Origin: CALIBK01 sp037444165
Lineage (GTDB): Bacteria; Desulfobacterota; BSN033; UBA1163
Direction: 5' to 3'
Length of the DNA: 35,688 bases
Assembly: GCA_037444165.1 (NCBI GenBank)
Contig: JBBIMX010000021.1
Location: forward strand, 1-35,688
The notes beneath the pieces were generated by a model. It did not search any database and had not been told where the DNA came from. It worked only from the letters and a program-made list of their open reading frames with translations. This document shows positions 22,505 to 31,291 of the stretch, piece after piece (position 1 is the stretch's first letter; each line of letters begins with the position of its first letter). A program made the position numbers and the translations under genes.

Positions 22505-23569
22505 ATGAGGATTGCTGTCGATGCCATGGGGGGAGATTTTGCTCCCCAAGCGATTGTTGAAGGGGCTTTCCTGGCAGCAAGAGATCATGGAATCAAAGTG
22601 ATTTTGGTAGGGGATGAGGATCAGGTTTCAAAAGAACTCTCCCGATATCCTACTTCCAAACTCCCTATTTTTATTCACCATGCCCCCCATGTGGTAGCCA
22701 TGCATGATTCTCCTTCCACTGTTCTTAGAAGGATGAAAGATACATCTATCAAGGTAGCCATTGAACTGGCTCAGAAAGGGGAGGCCAGTGCTGTCGTGAG
22801 TGCTGGGAATTCGGGGGCGGCCATGGCCCTCGCAATGTATCTCTTTAAAACCCTTGAAGGAGTGGATCGACCGGCTATCGCAACGATCCATCCGACCTTA
22901 ACCGGAAATACCATCCTTATCGACTCCGGAGGAAATGTGGATTGCAAACCCCTCCATCTCGTTCAGTTTGCCCTGATGGGAGATGCCTATGCGAAATACA
23001 TTTTAAAGACAAAGGAACCTCGAATCGGACTGTTGAGCAACGGAGAGGAGGAAGGGAAAGGGAATGAACTTACCCGGGAAGTCCATAAGATTCTCTCCAA
23101 TTTGAGGCTCAACTATGTCGGATACGTGGAAGGAAGGGATCTCAATAGTGGAAAGGTGGATGTCATTGTTTGCGATGGGTTCGTAGGAAATGTGGCTCTC
23201 AAAATTAGCGAAGGTTTATGGGAAACGATCCATAACATTCTTAAATGGGAAGCTCAGGATAACCTAAGGGCAAGGGTGGCCTATTTCTTTATGAAGCGGG
23301 TCATCCGGAGGCTTCAAAAAAGATTCGATTACTCCGAGTATGGAGGAGCCCCTCTCTTAGGGGTCAATGGAAATTGCGTGATCAGCCATGGGTCTTCCAA
23401 TGCCAAAGCGATCAAGAATGCCATTCTTCTGGCTTCGAACCTGGCCCAGAATAAAATAAACGAACATCTCCTTGAGGAATTGAAAGAGAAGGAGGATTGG
23501 CTTCGGCTGAATCCCATCCCTAATGGAAAGGCCCAAGACCGGATAAGCAAATTTCCATCCTCTAAATGA
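22505..23569 (+). CDS. plsX: Phosphate acyltransferase PlsX
   Basis: This is a 354-residue enzyme that converts acyl-ACP and phosphate to acyl phosphate for PlsY, in phospholipid synthesis. The start MRIAVDAMGGDFAP is characteristic, as are VVSAGNSGAAMALAMY, GNTILIDSGGNVDCKP and NGEEEGKGNE. The protein is peripheral to the membrane. It is 15 bases after rpmF and is followed by an acyl-CoA dehydrogenase instead of the usual fabH. Confidence 0.96.
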   Translation: MRIAVDAMGGDFAPQAIVEGAFLAARDHGIKVILVGDEDQVSKELSRYPTSKLPIFIHHAPHVVAMHDSPSTVLRRMKDTSIKVAIELAQKGEASAVVSAGNSGAAMALAMYLFKTLEGVDRPAIATIHPTLTGNTILIDSGGNVDCKPLHLVQFALMGDAYAKYILKTKEPRIGLLSNGEEEGKGNELTREVHKILSNLRLNYVGYVEGRDLNSGKVDVIVCDGFVGNVALKISEGLWETIHNILKWEAQDNLRARVAYFFMKRVIRRLQKRFDYSEYGGAPLLGVNGNCVISHGSSNAKAIKNAILLASNLAQNKINEHLLEELKEKEDWLRLNPIPNGKAQDRISKFPSSK

Positions 23570-23591
23570 GAGGGAGAGGAGGCGAGTCGAA

Positions 23592-24755
23592 TTGGATTAC
23601 TTTCTGACACTCGAACAACAGAGTATCCGTGACTTAGCGCGAAAGATCGCTGTGGAAAAGATTATTCCTGTAAGGGCGGAACTGGACGAAAAAGAAGAGT
23701 TTCCCTGGGAGATCATGAAAGTCTGTGCAGAGACCGGTCTCTTTGGTGTCTCTATCGAAGAGGAGTATGGAGGATTTGGTGGAGGGGTTCTGGAGAATTG
23801 TCTGGCGGTCGAAGAACTCAGCCGTGCCTGTCTGGGAGTGGCCACAAGTTATGCAGGAAGTGGCTTAGGGGCTCATCCCATCATCCTCTACGGAAGTCCA
23901 GAACAGAAGAAGAGGTATCTTCCGGACATTGCCAGCGGGAAGAAGCTTGCCGCTTTTGGTCTCACCGAGGCCGATGCCGGCAGTGATGCCGGGTCGATCC
24001 GAACCACTGCGATTCGAACCGATGGAGGTTACCTTCTCAATGGAACGAAACAGTGGATCACTAATGGGGGGGAGGCTGAGATTTATACCATTATCGCTAT
24101 GACCGACCGATCGAAAGGTCCCCGAGGGGCCAGCGCCTTTATCCTCGAGAAAGGAATGCCAGGGTTTAGTTTTGGGAAAAAAGAGAAGAAATTGGGGATC
24201 CGGGCTTCTGCGACCAGGGAGTTGGTTTTTCAAGACTGCTTCGTTCCGAAAGAGAACCTCATTGCAAGAGAAGGGATGGGATTCATTATCACCATGAGAA
24301 CCTTTGATCGAACTCGACCTGGTGTGGGAGCTCAAGGCGTAGGAGTCGCCCAGGGGGCCCTGGATGAAGCGGTTCGATATGCCCGGGAACGTGTCCAGTT
24401 TGAAAGAAAGATTATCTCCTTTCAGGCCATTCAACATCTCCTGGCAGATATGGCAACCCTGGTGGAAGCCGCCCGAGCTTTAGTCTATTCCGTGGCTCGC
24501 TATATCGATCAAACGAAAGACCCCAAAGATATCTCGAAGGTCTCTGGAATGGCCAAGCTCTTTGCCAGTGATGTAGCCATGAAGGTTACGACCGATGCGG
24601 TTCAGATTTTTGGTGGATATGGTTATATGAGGGACTATCCGGTCGAGAAGATGATGAGGGATGCCAAAATCCTTCAGATCTACGAAGGAACCAACCAGAT
24701 CCAGCGAAATATCATCGGATTAGAATTGAGCCGAGAGTATGCTGGGAAAAAATAA
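23592..24755 (+). CDS. Acyl-CoA dehydrogenase in the fabH position
   Basis: This encodes 387 residues of an FAD-dependent acyl-CoA dehydrogenase. Motifs in order are FGLTEADAGSDAGS (122-135), KQWITNGGEAEIY, TRPGVGAQGVGVAQGALDEA and DAKILQIYEGTNQIQRN with catalytic base E365, plus the usual GGYGYMRDYPVEKMMRD. Start is TTG, with AGGAGG about 10 bases upstream. It shares only general family similarity with the dehydrogenase at 15750. It is embedded between plsX and fabD, 22 and 11 bases from them, in the slot of ketoacyl-ACP synthase III. Its substrate is unknown; an association with fatty-acid synthesis is inferred only from position. Confidence 0.92.
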   Translation: MDYFLTLEQQSIRDLARKIAVEKIIPVRAELDEKEEFPWEIMKVCAETGLFGVSIEEEYGGFGGGVLENCLAVEELSRACLGVATSYAGSGLGAHPIILYGSPEQKKRYLPDIASGKKLAAFGLTEADAGSDAGSIRTTAIRTDGGYLLNGTKQWITNGGEAEIYTIIAMTDRSKGPRGASAFILEKGMPGFSFGKKEKKLGIRASATRELVFQDCFVPKENLIAREGMGFIITMRTFDRTRPGVGAQGVGVAQGALDEAVRYARERVQFERKIISFQAIQHLLADMATLVEAARALVYSVARYIDQTKDPKDISKVSGMAKLFASDVAMKVTTDAVQIFGGYGYMRDYPVEKMMRDAKILQIYEGTNQIQRNIIGLELSREYAGKK

Positions 24756-24766
24756 GGGGCGATGAA

Positions 24767-25696
24767 TTGAGAAAGGTCGCTTTTCTTTTTCCAGGTCAGG
24801 GATCCCAATACGTGGGAATGGGGAGAGAGCTCTATGACCATTTTAGAGTGGCAAGAGAGGTCTTCGAGGAGGCCGATGAAAGTTTAGGCTTCTCCATTTC
24901 AAATCTCTGCTTCCATGGGCCTGAGGAGGCCTTAAGGTTAACGGAGAATACCCAGCCCGCCATTTTAACGGTCAGTATCGCTGCTCTGAAGGTTTTGAAG
25001 GAAGAGATAGAGATAGAACCCCAATTCGTCGCTGGCCACAGTCTGGGAGAATATAGTGCCTTGGTGGCCTCCGGAACACTTTCCTTTAGAGATGCGGTCA
25101 AGATCGTTAAACTCCGAGGAAGATTTATGCAGGAGGCTGTCCCTGTCGGAGAGGGGGCCATGGCCGCCATCTTAGGGATGGAGAAGGAAGAGGTGGAGGA
25201 ACTCTGTAAAGAGGCCTCCGAAGGGGAGATCCTTACCCCAGCCAATTTTAACTCTCCAGGACAGATCGTCATCTCCGGCCATACTCCAGCCGTCCAAAGA
25301 GCCATAGAGAGAGCAAAAAAGAAAGGGAAGAAGGCGATTCTTCTTCCCGTGAGCGCCCCGTTTCACTCTCCTCTTATGAAACCGGCAGCCTTTCGGCTTG
25401 GTGAAGCCCTCAAAGAGATTTCCATGAATGGACTGACCATCCCTGTGGTGACCAATGTGGAGGCGCGCCCCAATCTCCATCCAGAGAAAGTAAAACCCTT
25501 GCTCATCGATCAGATCTCCAGTCCTGTTCAGTGGGAACAATCGATGCGTTATATGATTGCCGAAGGCGTGGAAGAGATGGTTGAGATTGGACCTGGAAAG
25601 GTTCTTTCAGGGTTAATGAAACGGATCGATTCGAGCATCCTTCTAAGGAATATCGAGGATTTAGAATCCCTTAAAAAAATTGCGGGAAGGGGGTGA
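24767..25696 (+). CDS. fabD: Malonyl-CoA:ACP transacylase
   Basis: This 309-residue enzyme loads malonyl units on acyl carrier protein. The active site GHSLGE with Ser92 and the partner His200 (APFHSPLM) are present, as are FPGQGSQYVGMG at the start and EIGPGKVLSGLMKR near the end. TTG is the start; an ATG four bases earlier is immediately closed by a TGA. Its TGA overlaps the possible GTG start of fabG. Confidence 0.96.
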   Translation: MRKVAFLFPGQGSQYVGMGRELYDHFRVAREVFEEADESLGFSISNLCFHGPEEALRLTENTQPAILTVSIAALKVLKEEIEIEPQFVAGHSLGEYSALVASGTLSFRDAVKIVKLRGRFMQEAVPVGEGAMAAILGMEKEEVEELCKEASEGEILTPANFNSPGQIVISGHTPAVQRAIERAKKKGKKAILLPVSAPFHSPLMKPAAFRLGEALKEISMNGLTIPVVTNVEARPNLHPEKVKPLLIDQISSPVQWEQSMRYMIAEGVEEMVEIGPGKVLSGLMKRIDSSILLRNIEDLESLKKIAGRG

Positions 25697-25704
25697 GAGA
25701 GACG

Positions 25705-26445
25705 TTGGAACTTTTAGGGAAGGTTGCATTGGTCACAGGAGCGGCTCAGGGAATTGGGAAGGCGATTGCTCTTCTTCTGGCCGAAAAGGGGGCGGATGTG
25801 GTGGTCTCGGATATTAACGTAGAGAAGGCTCAGGAAACAGCCCATGAAATTGAAGGAAAGGGCCGCAAATCAATGGCATTAAAAGTAAATGTAGCCGATC
25901 CTGACGAAGTGGAACATATGGTTGAGACCATCATCGAGAAATTTTCTCGAATCGACATCTTGGTTAACAATGCAGGAATCACCCGAGACAAATTACTTTT
26001 GAGGATGAGCTCCGAGGATTGGGATGCCGTCCTCGACGTCAATTTAAAAGGGGTCTTTAACTGTACGAGGTCCGTCATTAAATATATGTCCAAACAGAGA
26101 AGTGGAAAGATTGTGAATATTGCCTCGGTGGTGGGTTTAATGGGAAATGTGGGACAGGCCAACTATGCAGCCTCTAAGGCAGGGGTCATCGGGTTTACCA
26201 AAACGGTGGCAAGAGAGTTTGCCCAGAGGGGGATCAATGTGAATGCCATTGCCCCTGGATATATTCAGACCCCGATGACAGAGGTTCTCCCTGAAAAGGT
26301 CAAAGAAGAACTGATGAGGCTGATTCCCATGGGACGATTGGGACAGCCGGAGGATGTGGCCCAGGCCGTCCTCTTTTTAGTCTCAGAGGCTTCCAATTAC
26401 GTGACAGGACAGGTTCTAAATGTGAATGGCGGAATTTATATGTGA
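25705..26445 (+). CDS. fabG: 3-oxoacyl-ACP reductase
   Basis: This NADPH-dependent short-chain dehydrogenase has about 246 residues. The dinucleotide motif is TGAAQGIG (11-18) and the catalytic set is N113, S141, Y154 and K158, with the family end NYVTGQVLNVNGGIYM. The start is uncertain: TTG 25705 gives the usual family N-terminus MELLGKVALVTG with AAGGGGGTGA 8 bases upstream, while GTG 25693 would overlap the fabD stop and add four residues. It reduces the 3-keto intermediate in fatty-acid elongation. Confidence 0.95.
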   Translation: MELLGKVALVTGAAQGIGKAIALLLAEKGADVVVSDINVEKAQETAHEIEGKGRKSMALKVNVADPDEVEHMVETIIEKFSRIDILVNNAGITRDKLLLRMSSEDWDAVLDVNLKGVFNCTRSVIKYMSKQRSGKIVNIASVVGLMGNVGQANYAASKAGVIGFTKTVAREFAQRGINVNAIAPGYIQTPMTEVLPEKVKEELMRLIPMGRLGQPEDVAQAVLFLVSEASNYVTGQVLNVNGGIYM

Positions 26446-26457
26446 GGAGGTGATTGA

Positions 26458-26703
26458 ATGGACATTGAGAAAAGAGTCAAAGAAATTATTGTAGAGCAGT
26501 TAGGAGTCAATGAGAGTGAGGTCACCTTAGAAGCTAAATTTGTAGATGACTTAGGGGCTGATTCTTTGGATCTGGTGGAGTTGGTCATGGCACTCGAAGA
26601 GGAGTACAATATGGAGATTTCTGATGAGGACGCTGAAAAGATTCTGACTGTAGGAGATGCCATCGAATATATTAAGAGCCACCTCCAGAGCCAGGCCTCC
26701 TGA
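26458..26703 (+). CDS. acpP: Acyl carrier protein
   Basis: This is an 81-residue acidic protein. The phosphopantetheine site DSLDLVE carries Ser36, and the flanking motif FVDDLGAD is canonical. It carries acyl chains for the fab enzymes encoded around it and donates to PlsX. An AGGAGGTG site lies just before the ATG. Confidence 0.98.
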   Translation: MDIEKRVKEIIVEQLGVNESEVTLEAKFVDDLGADSLDLVELVMALEEEYNMEISDEDAEKILTVGDAIEYIKSHLQSQAS

Positions 26704-26760
26704 TTCGGAGCTAAAAAGAAAAGACTCTAAGGAAAATTTTCTGAGCGGAGGTCATTCATC

Positions 26761-28002
26761 TTGAAGAGAAGGGTTGTCGTTACTGGCTTAGGCTTGGTCA
26801 CCCCCAATGGGATTGGTGTCGAAACCGCATGGAAGAATATCTGTGAAGGGAGATCAGGAATCGGACCCATCACCCGATTCGATACCAATGGGTTTGAAAC
26901 CAAGATTGCCGCAGAGGTAAAGGATTTTAACCCGGAGCAGTATATTGAGAAGAAAGAGATCAAAAAAATGGATCTCTTTATTCAGTATGCCCTGGCGGCC
27001 ACCAAAGAGGCCCTTGAGGATGCCCAGCTGAGGATTACTCCCGAGAATTGTGAACGGATCGGAGTGATTGTGGGAACAGGGCTGGGCGGACTACCCAATA
27101 TCGAAAAGTTTCATCAAATCCTGATGGAGAGAGGTCCAAGCAGGGTCTCTCCTTTTTTTATCCCGATGGTCATTGCCAATCTGGCCTCAGGCCATATCGC
27201 TATTCAATTTGGAGCCAAGGGTCCAAACACCTGTATCGTGACGGCATGTGCCACCGGTGCCCATTGTATCGGAGATGCCTTTCGAGCGATTCGATACGGA
27301 GATGCCGATGCGATTATTGCTGGGGGAACGGAAGCCAATATTACCCCTCTCTGTGTGAGCGGGTTTAATGCCATGAAGGCCCTTTCTACTCGAAATGATG
27401 AACCTCAAAAGGCCTGTCGACCCTTCGAAAAGAATCGAGATGGATTTGTCATTGGAGAGGGGGCTGGAATCCTCATCCTTGAAGAACTTGAGTTTGCCCT
27501 TCGACGAAAGGCAAAGATCTATGCAGAACTTATCGGGTTTGGGTACACAGGAGATGCCTACCATATTACAGCCCCCCCTCCAGATGGGGAGGGTGCGGCT
27601 CGATGTATGAAGATGGCCATCAGAGATGCAGGATTAATGCCGGAGGAGGTCGACTATATTAATGCCCATGGAACTTCCACTCCCCTGAACGATGTCACCG
27701 AGACCATCGCTATCAAAACCGTCTTTGGAGAACATGCAAAAAAGATCCCGATCAGTGCCACCAAATCCATGACAGGCCATTTACTTGGAGCGGCAGGAAG
27801 TACGGAGGCCATCTTTACAATCCTCAGTATTCGGGATGGAATTCTTCCTCCTACCATCAATTACGAAGAACCCGATCCTGAGTGCGACTTAGATTACGTT
27901 CCAAACCAGGCCCGAAGGCAGAAGATTCGGGTTGGGATGTCAAACGCCTTTGGATTTGGGGGGACAAACGCCACCCTGATCTTTAAAAAATTTGAAGGAT
28001 AG
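26761..28002 (+). CDS. fabF: 3-oxoacyl-ACP synthase II
   Basis: This 413-residue condensing enzyme has Cys163 (TACATGAHC), His303 (NAHGTSTP), Lys335 and His340 (ATKSMTGHLLGAAG), the Cys-His-His arrangement of the FabF/FabB group. It elongates acyl-ACP with malonyl-ACP. The TTG start has GGAGGT 8 bases upstream. It is the only condensing enzyme in this operon; a FabH is not encoded in the window. Confidence 0.96.
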   Translation: MKRRVVVTGLGLVTPNGIGVETAWKNICEGRSGIGPITRFDTNGFETKIAAEVKDFNPEQYIEKKEIKKMDLFIQYALAATKEALEDAQLRITPENCERIGVIVGTGLGGLPNIEKFHQILMERGPSRVSPFFIPMVIANLASGHIAIQFGAKGPNTCIVTACATGAHCIGDAFRAIRYGDADAIIAGGTEANITPLCVSGFNAMKALSTRNDEPQKACRPFEKNRDGFVIGEGAGILILEELEFALRRKAKIYAELIGFGYTGDAYHITAPPPDGEGAARCMKMAIRDAGLMPEEVDYINAHGTSTPLNDVTETIAIKTVFGEHAKKIPISATKSMTGHLLGAAGSTEAIFTILSIRDGILPPTINYEEPDPECDLDYVPNQARRQKIRVGMSNAFGFGGTNATLIFKKFEG

Positions 28003-28005
28003 AAG

Positions 28006-28458
28006 ATGCAAATCGGTTTGGCCTGTGATCATGGAGGGTTTGAACTCAAAGAAGAGTTAAAGACCTTCCTGAAGGCCCAGGGATACGAACCTATCGATAT
28101 GGGAACCTTTCATGAGGAGTCGGTGGATTATCCCGATTTTGGAATGGAAGTGGCCGAGAAGGTCTCCCAGGGGATTCTAAAGCGGGGCATCTTGATCTGC
28201 GGGACTGGGATCGGAATGTCCATCGTGGCCAATAAATTCCGGGGGGTGAGGGCTTCTCTGGTCAACGACCTCTATTCCGCTCGTCTCAGTCGTGAACATA
28301 CCGATACCAATATTCTGGTCCTCGGAGGCCGGATCATCGGAAAAGAGCTGGCCAAGGAGATTGTTCGAGTATGGCTCGAGACCCCTTTTGCAGGGGGAAG
28401 ACATCAGAGACGTTTAGAGAAGATCGAGGCCATCGAGAGGAAGAATTTTAAAATCTAA
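28006..28458 (+). CDS. rpiB: Ribose 5-phosphate isomerase B
   Basis: This encodes 150 residues of the RpiB/LacAB family, interconverting ribose 5-phosphate and ribulose 5-phosphate. Motifs are GLACDHGGFELKE at the start and ICGTGIGMSI with the catalytic Cys65. The C-terminal FAGGRHQRRLEKI is also typical. It follows fabF by 3 bases. Ribulose 5-phosphate is a riboflavin precursor, so its presence in the same operon as the rib genes is metabolically coherent. Confidence 0.95.
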   Translation: MQIGLACDHGGFELKEELKTFLKAQGYEPIDMGTFHEESVDYPDFGMEVAEKVSQGILKRGILICGTGIGMSIVANKFRGVRASLVNDLYSARLSREHTDTNILVLGGRIIGKELAKEIVRVWLETPFAGGRHQRRLEKIEAIERKNFKI

Positions 28459-28499
28459 ACAGTCCATTACAGTCTTGAATTTTTCCAAATGGCTCACCC

Positions 28500-29012
28500 T
28501 TGAAAACCATAAGAGAAAAGAGAAAGAAGAAACCGAGCAGACCTTCCTGGGATGAATACTTCATGGACATCACCCATCTCGTTGCCAAACGCTCGACCTG
28601 TTTGCGTCGGCAGGTAGGGTGTCTCCTGGTGATGGACAAAAAGATTCTGGCCACAGGATATAATGGAGCTCCTTCCCGACTCGAACACTGTTTGGAGATT
28701 GGCTGTCTTCGTGAAAAGATGGGGATTCCTTCAGGAGAACGTCATGAACTCTGTCGAGGGCTCCATGCCGAACAGAATGCCATCATTCAGGCCGCCTATC
28801 ATGGGGTTTCGATTCGGGGGGCTACCCTCTATTCCACCCATCATCCCTGTATGATCTGCACGAAGATGATCATTAATGCCGGGATTCAGCGGATCGTTTA
28901 CGAAGAGGGTTATGCCGATCCTTTGGCCCGGGAGATGTTAAAGGAGGCAGGCCTGAAGGTTGAGCCATTCGATCGGAAAGGTCTGAAAAAGAAAAATAGA
29001 AAAACTTTTTAA
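28500..29012 (+). CDS. dCMP deaminase family protein (ComE-like)
   Basis: This 170-residue zinc-dependent deaminase has zinc ligands H89 (HAE, with catalytic Glu91), C117 and C120 (PCMIC), plus the second cysteine set C64, C69 and C85 that often binds another zinc in this family. It would convert dCMP to dUMP for thymidylate synthesis. The start is TTG. The gene precedes nrdR by 27 bases, a frequent arrangement in Desulfobacterota-like operons. Confidence 0.92.
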   Translation: MKTIREKRKKKPSRPSWDEYFMDITHLVAKRSTCLRRQVGCLLVMDKKILATGYNGAPSRLEHCLEIGCLREKMGIPSGERHELCRGLHAEQNAIIQAAYHGVSIRGATLYSTHHPCMICTKMIINAGIQRIVYEEGYADPLAREMLKEAGLKVEPFDRKGLKKKNRKTF

Positions 29013-29039
29013 GAGGCCTTTTCATTTCAGGATGCTTTT

Positions 29040-29519
29040 ATGAAATGCCCTTTTTGTGGTCATCTTGAAAGCAAGGTGGTTGATTCCCGTCTTGGGAAGG
29101 ATAAGGAGACGATACGGAGAAGGAGGGAGTGTCTCCAGTGTAAAAAGCGCTTTACCACCACAGAAAGGGCAGAAGACACCCTTCCCCTTGTGATCAAAAA
29201 GGATGGTCGAAGGGAACCCTTCGATCGAATCAAGATCTTCAATGGTCTTAAGAAGGCCTGCGAAAAGAGGCCCATCAGTGTCAACCTGATCGAGAAGATC
29301 GTCAATCGCATCGAATCCTATTTTATGGAGAAGGGCGAGCGAGAGATTAAAAGTTCGGAGATTGGCGAGAAGGTCATGGAGGAACTCCACCGATTGGATG
29401 CGGTTGCTTATGTGAGATTCGCTTCTGTCTACCGACAGTTTAAGGACATCCAGGAATTCATGGATGAACTCAAAGAACTTCTCGGAAACCGAGAAGAAAT
29501 GAAGAAGAAGTCGGGATGA
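29040..29519 (+). CDS. nrdR: Transcriptional repressor NrdR
   Basis: This 159-residue protein represses ribonucleotide reductase genes in response to ATP/dATP. The zinc ribbon is C3, C6, C31 and C34, followed by the ATP-cone (VIKKDGRREPFDRIKIFNGLKKAC...). No ribonucleotide reductase genes or obvious NrdR boxes are in the window. It overlaps the start of ribD by 4 bases. Confidence 0.96.
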   Translation: MKCPFCGHLESKVVDSRLGKDKETIRRRRECLQCKKRFTTTERAEDTLPLVIKKDGRREPFDRIKIFNGLKKACEKRPISVNLIEKIVNRIESYFMEKGEREIKSSEIGEKVMEELHRLDAVAYVRFASVYRQFKDIQEFMDELKELLGNREEMKKKSG

Positions 29520-30613
29520 AAAAAAAGGATGAATTCTGGATGAGGAAGGTGCTTCATCTGGCAGAAAGGGGAGGAGGAAGAACCTCTCCTAACCCCATGG
29601 TTGGAGCCATTCTGATAAAAGAGGGGCTCGTCGTAGGAGAAGGGTATCATCAAAAGGCAGGAGAGCTTCATGCAGAGAGATTAGCCCTTCAGAGAGCAGG
29701 ACAGGAGGCTAAAGGGTCAACCCTTTATATCAATCTCGAGCCCTGCACCCATTATGGGAAGACTCCCCCTTGTGTTCCTGCTATTCTCGAAGCAGGAGTG
29801 AGGAGGGTCGTCATAGGAATGGAGGACCCCAATCCATTGGTCAAAGGAGAGGGCATAAGGGCATTAAAGGAGGCTGGCCTTGAGGTAAAGATTGGAATTT
29901 TAGAAAAGGAGTGTCGGAGGTTGAATGAGGCCTTCTGTAAATATATATTAAAAAAAGAGCCCTTTGTGATTTTGAAAATCGCAGCCACCTTAGATGGGAG
30001 AATAGCGACAAGAACCGGAGTGTCTCAATGGATAACGAGTGAGGAATCGAGGAGGTTCGTTCATCGGTTAAGGGATCAGGTGGATGGTGTTCTGGTTGGG
30101 ATCGGGACCATTTTGAGGGACGATCCCCTTCTGACCACCCGTTTGCCAGGGGGGAGGGATCCTTATAGGATTGTTCTCGATAGCGAGTTAAGAATTCCTG
30201 AGGACTCAAAAATTCTTCGCACGAACCCGCAGAGGCTCATATTGGCTACTACGGAACGCGCTCCCCGGGAAAAATTGAAACGTCTCGAACCAAAAGTGGG
30301 TCGAATGATGGTCTGTCCTATGAAGGAAGGAAGGGTCGATCTAAAGGCTCTTCTTTCAAGATTAGGAGAGATGGAAATGATGAGCCTTCTGGTCGAAGGA
30401 GGAAGCCGAGTCAACGGGGCCTTCTTGGATGAAAGACTGATTGATAAGGTGCTCCTATTTCTATCTCCTAAATGTCTCGGGGATCCCCAGGCTCTTGGAA
30501 TTTTTGGCGGAAGGGGGATAGAGAATCTGAAGGAGGCCTTTTCTTTGAAAGAGATGAGGGTCCGCCAAATAGGGGAAGACCTTCTCGTGGAAGGCTATAT
30601 GGAAGGGAATTGA
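29516..30613 (+). CDS. ribD: Bifunctional diaminohydroxyphosphoribosylaminopyrimidine deaminase / reductase
   Basis: This is the two-domain RibD, 365 residues. The N-terminal deaminase has HAE (52-54) and the zinc cysteines C77 and C86 (PCTHYGKTPPC). The reductase half starts near KIAATLDGRIATRTGVSQWITSEESR and contains DGVLVGIGTILRDDPLLTTR. It carries out the second and third steps of riboflavin synthesis. It overlaps nrdR by 4 bases. Confidence 0.96.
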   Translation: MKKKDEFWMRKVLHLAERGGGRTSPNPMVGAILIKEGLVVGEGYHQKAGELHAERLALQRAGQEAKGSTLYINLEPCTHYGKTPPCVPAILEAGVRRVVIGMEDPNPLVKGEGIRALKEAGLEVKIGILEKECRRLNEAFCKYILKKEPFVILKIAATLDGRIATRTGVSQWITSEESRRFVHRLRDQVDGVLVGIGTILRDDPLLTTRLPGGRDPYRIVLDSELRIPEDSKILRTNPQRLILATTERAPREKLKRLEPKVGRMMVCPMKEGRVDLKALLSRLGEMEMMSLLVEGGSRVNGAFLDERLIDKVLLFLSPKCLGDPQALGIFGGRGIENLKEAFSLKEMRVRQIGEDLLVEGYMEGN

Positions 30614-30622
30614 AAGAGGAAG

Positions 30623-31291
30623 ATGTTTACCGGGATTGTTGAGGAGAGGGGAAAGGTTTTAAAAGTGGAGTCGAAAGGGAGGGGAAAGAGGCTGATGCTT
30701 CAGATTCCTCCTGTGTTGACAGATATCCAACCGGGTGATAGTATTAATGTAAATGGGGTATGCCTGACCCTCACTGAAAAAAGGGAAGGGGCTTTTCTAT
30801 TCGATCTTTCTTATGAAACACTCCAAAAATCTAATTTAGGGGAACTGAAGGAAGGAGATACGGTCAATCTTGAGAGGGCATTGAGACTTTCCGACCGGAT
30901 GGGAGGTCATATTGTAACCGGTCATATTGATGGAATTGGAATGATTGTCGAAAAAAGAAGGGAAGGCGATTTTTTCAATCTGAGAGTGAAACTCCCGAAA
31001 GAAGCCCTCTCCTATGTGGTTCCCAAAGGATCGATTGCGATCGATGGGGTAAGCCTCACGGTCAATGAATTGAAAGCCGACGAAATAGAGATCACCCTTA
31101 TCCCCTTTACTCTTGAGAAAACGAACTTGATGGAGAAGGGGGTTGGAGACCGGGTCAATATTGAAGCGGATATTTTAGGGAAGTATGTCGAAAGACTGTT
31201 AAGGGTTAGAGAGAAGAGTTCCAAAGGAATAGACATTTCCTTTTTAAAAGAACATGGATTCATCAAGGAGGATGGTGGAGAGAATGATTAG
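30623..31291 (+). CDS. ribE: Riboflavin synthase alpha chain
   Basis: This 222-residue enzyme forms riboflavin from two lumazines. Two lumazine-binding repeats are visible (MFTGIVEERGKV and GGHIVTGHIDGIGMIVEK), with the motifs VNGVCLTLTE and IDGVSLTVNEL. The C-terminal tail has some extra residues compared with minimal family members. Its end overlaps the ribBA start. Confidence 0.95.
   Translation: MFTGIVEERGKVLKVESKGRGKRLMLQIPPVLTDIQPGDSINVNGVCLTLTEKREGAFLFDLSYETLQKSNLGELKEGDTVNLERALRLSDRMGGHIVTGHIDGIGMIVEKRREGDFFNLRVKLPKEALSYVVPKGSIAIDGVSLTVNELKADEIEITLIPFTLEKTNLMEKGVGDRVNIEADILGKYVERLLRVREKSSKGIDISFLKEHGFIKEDGGEND

Noticed and set aside
29012..30623. FMN riboswitch in front of the riboflavin genes
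   Set aside because: The rib genes follow nrdR with overlaps or gaps of a few bases; there is no room for a leader aptamer, and none was seen before yceD.
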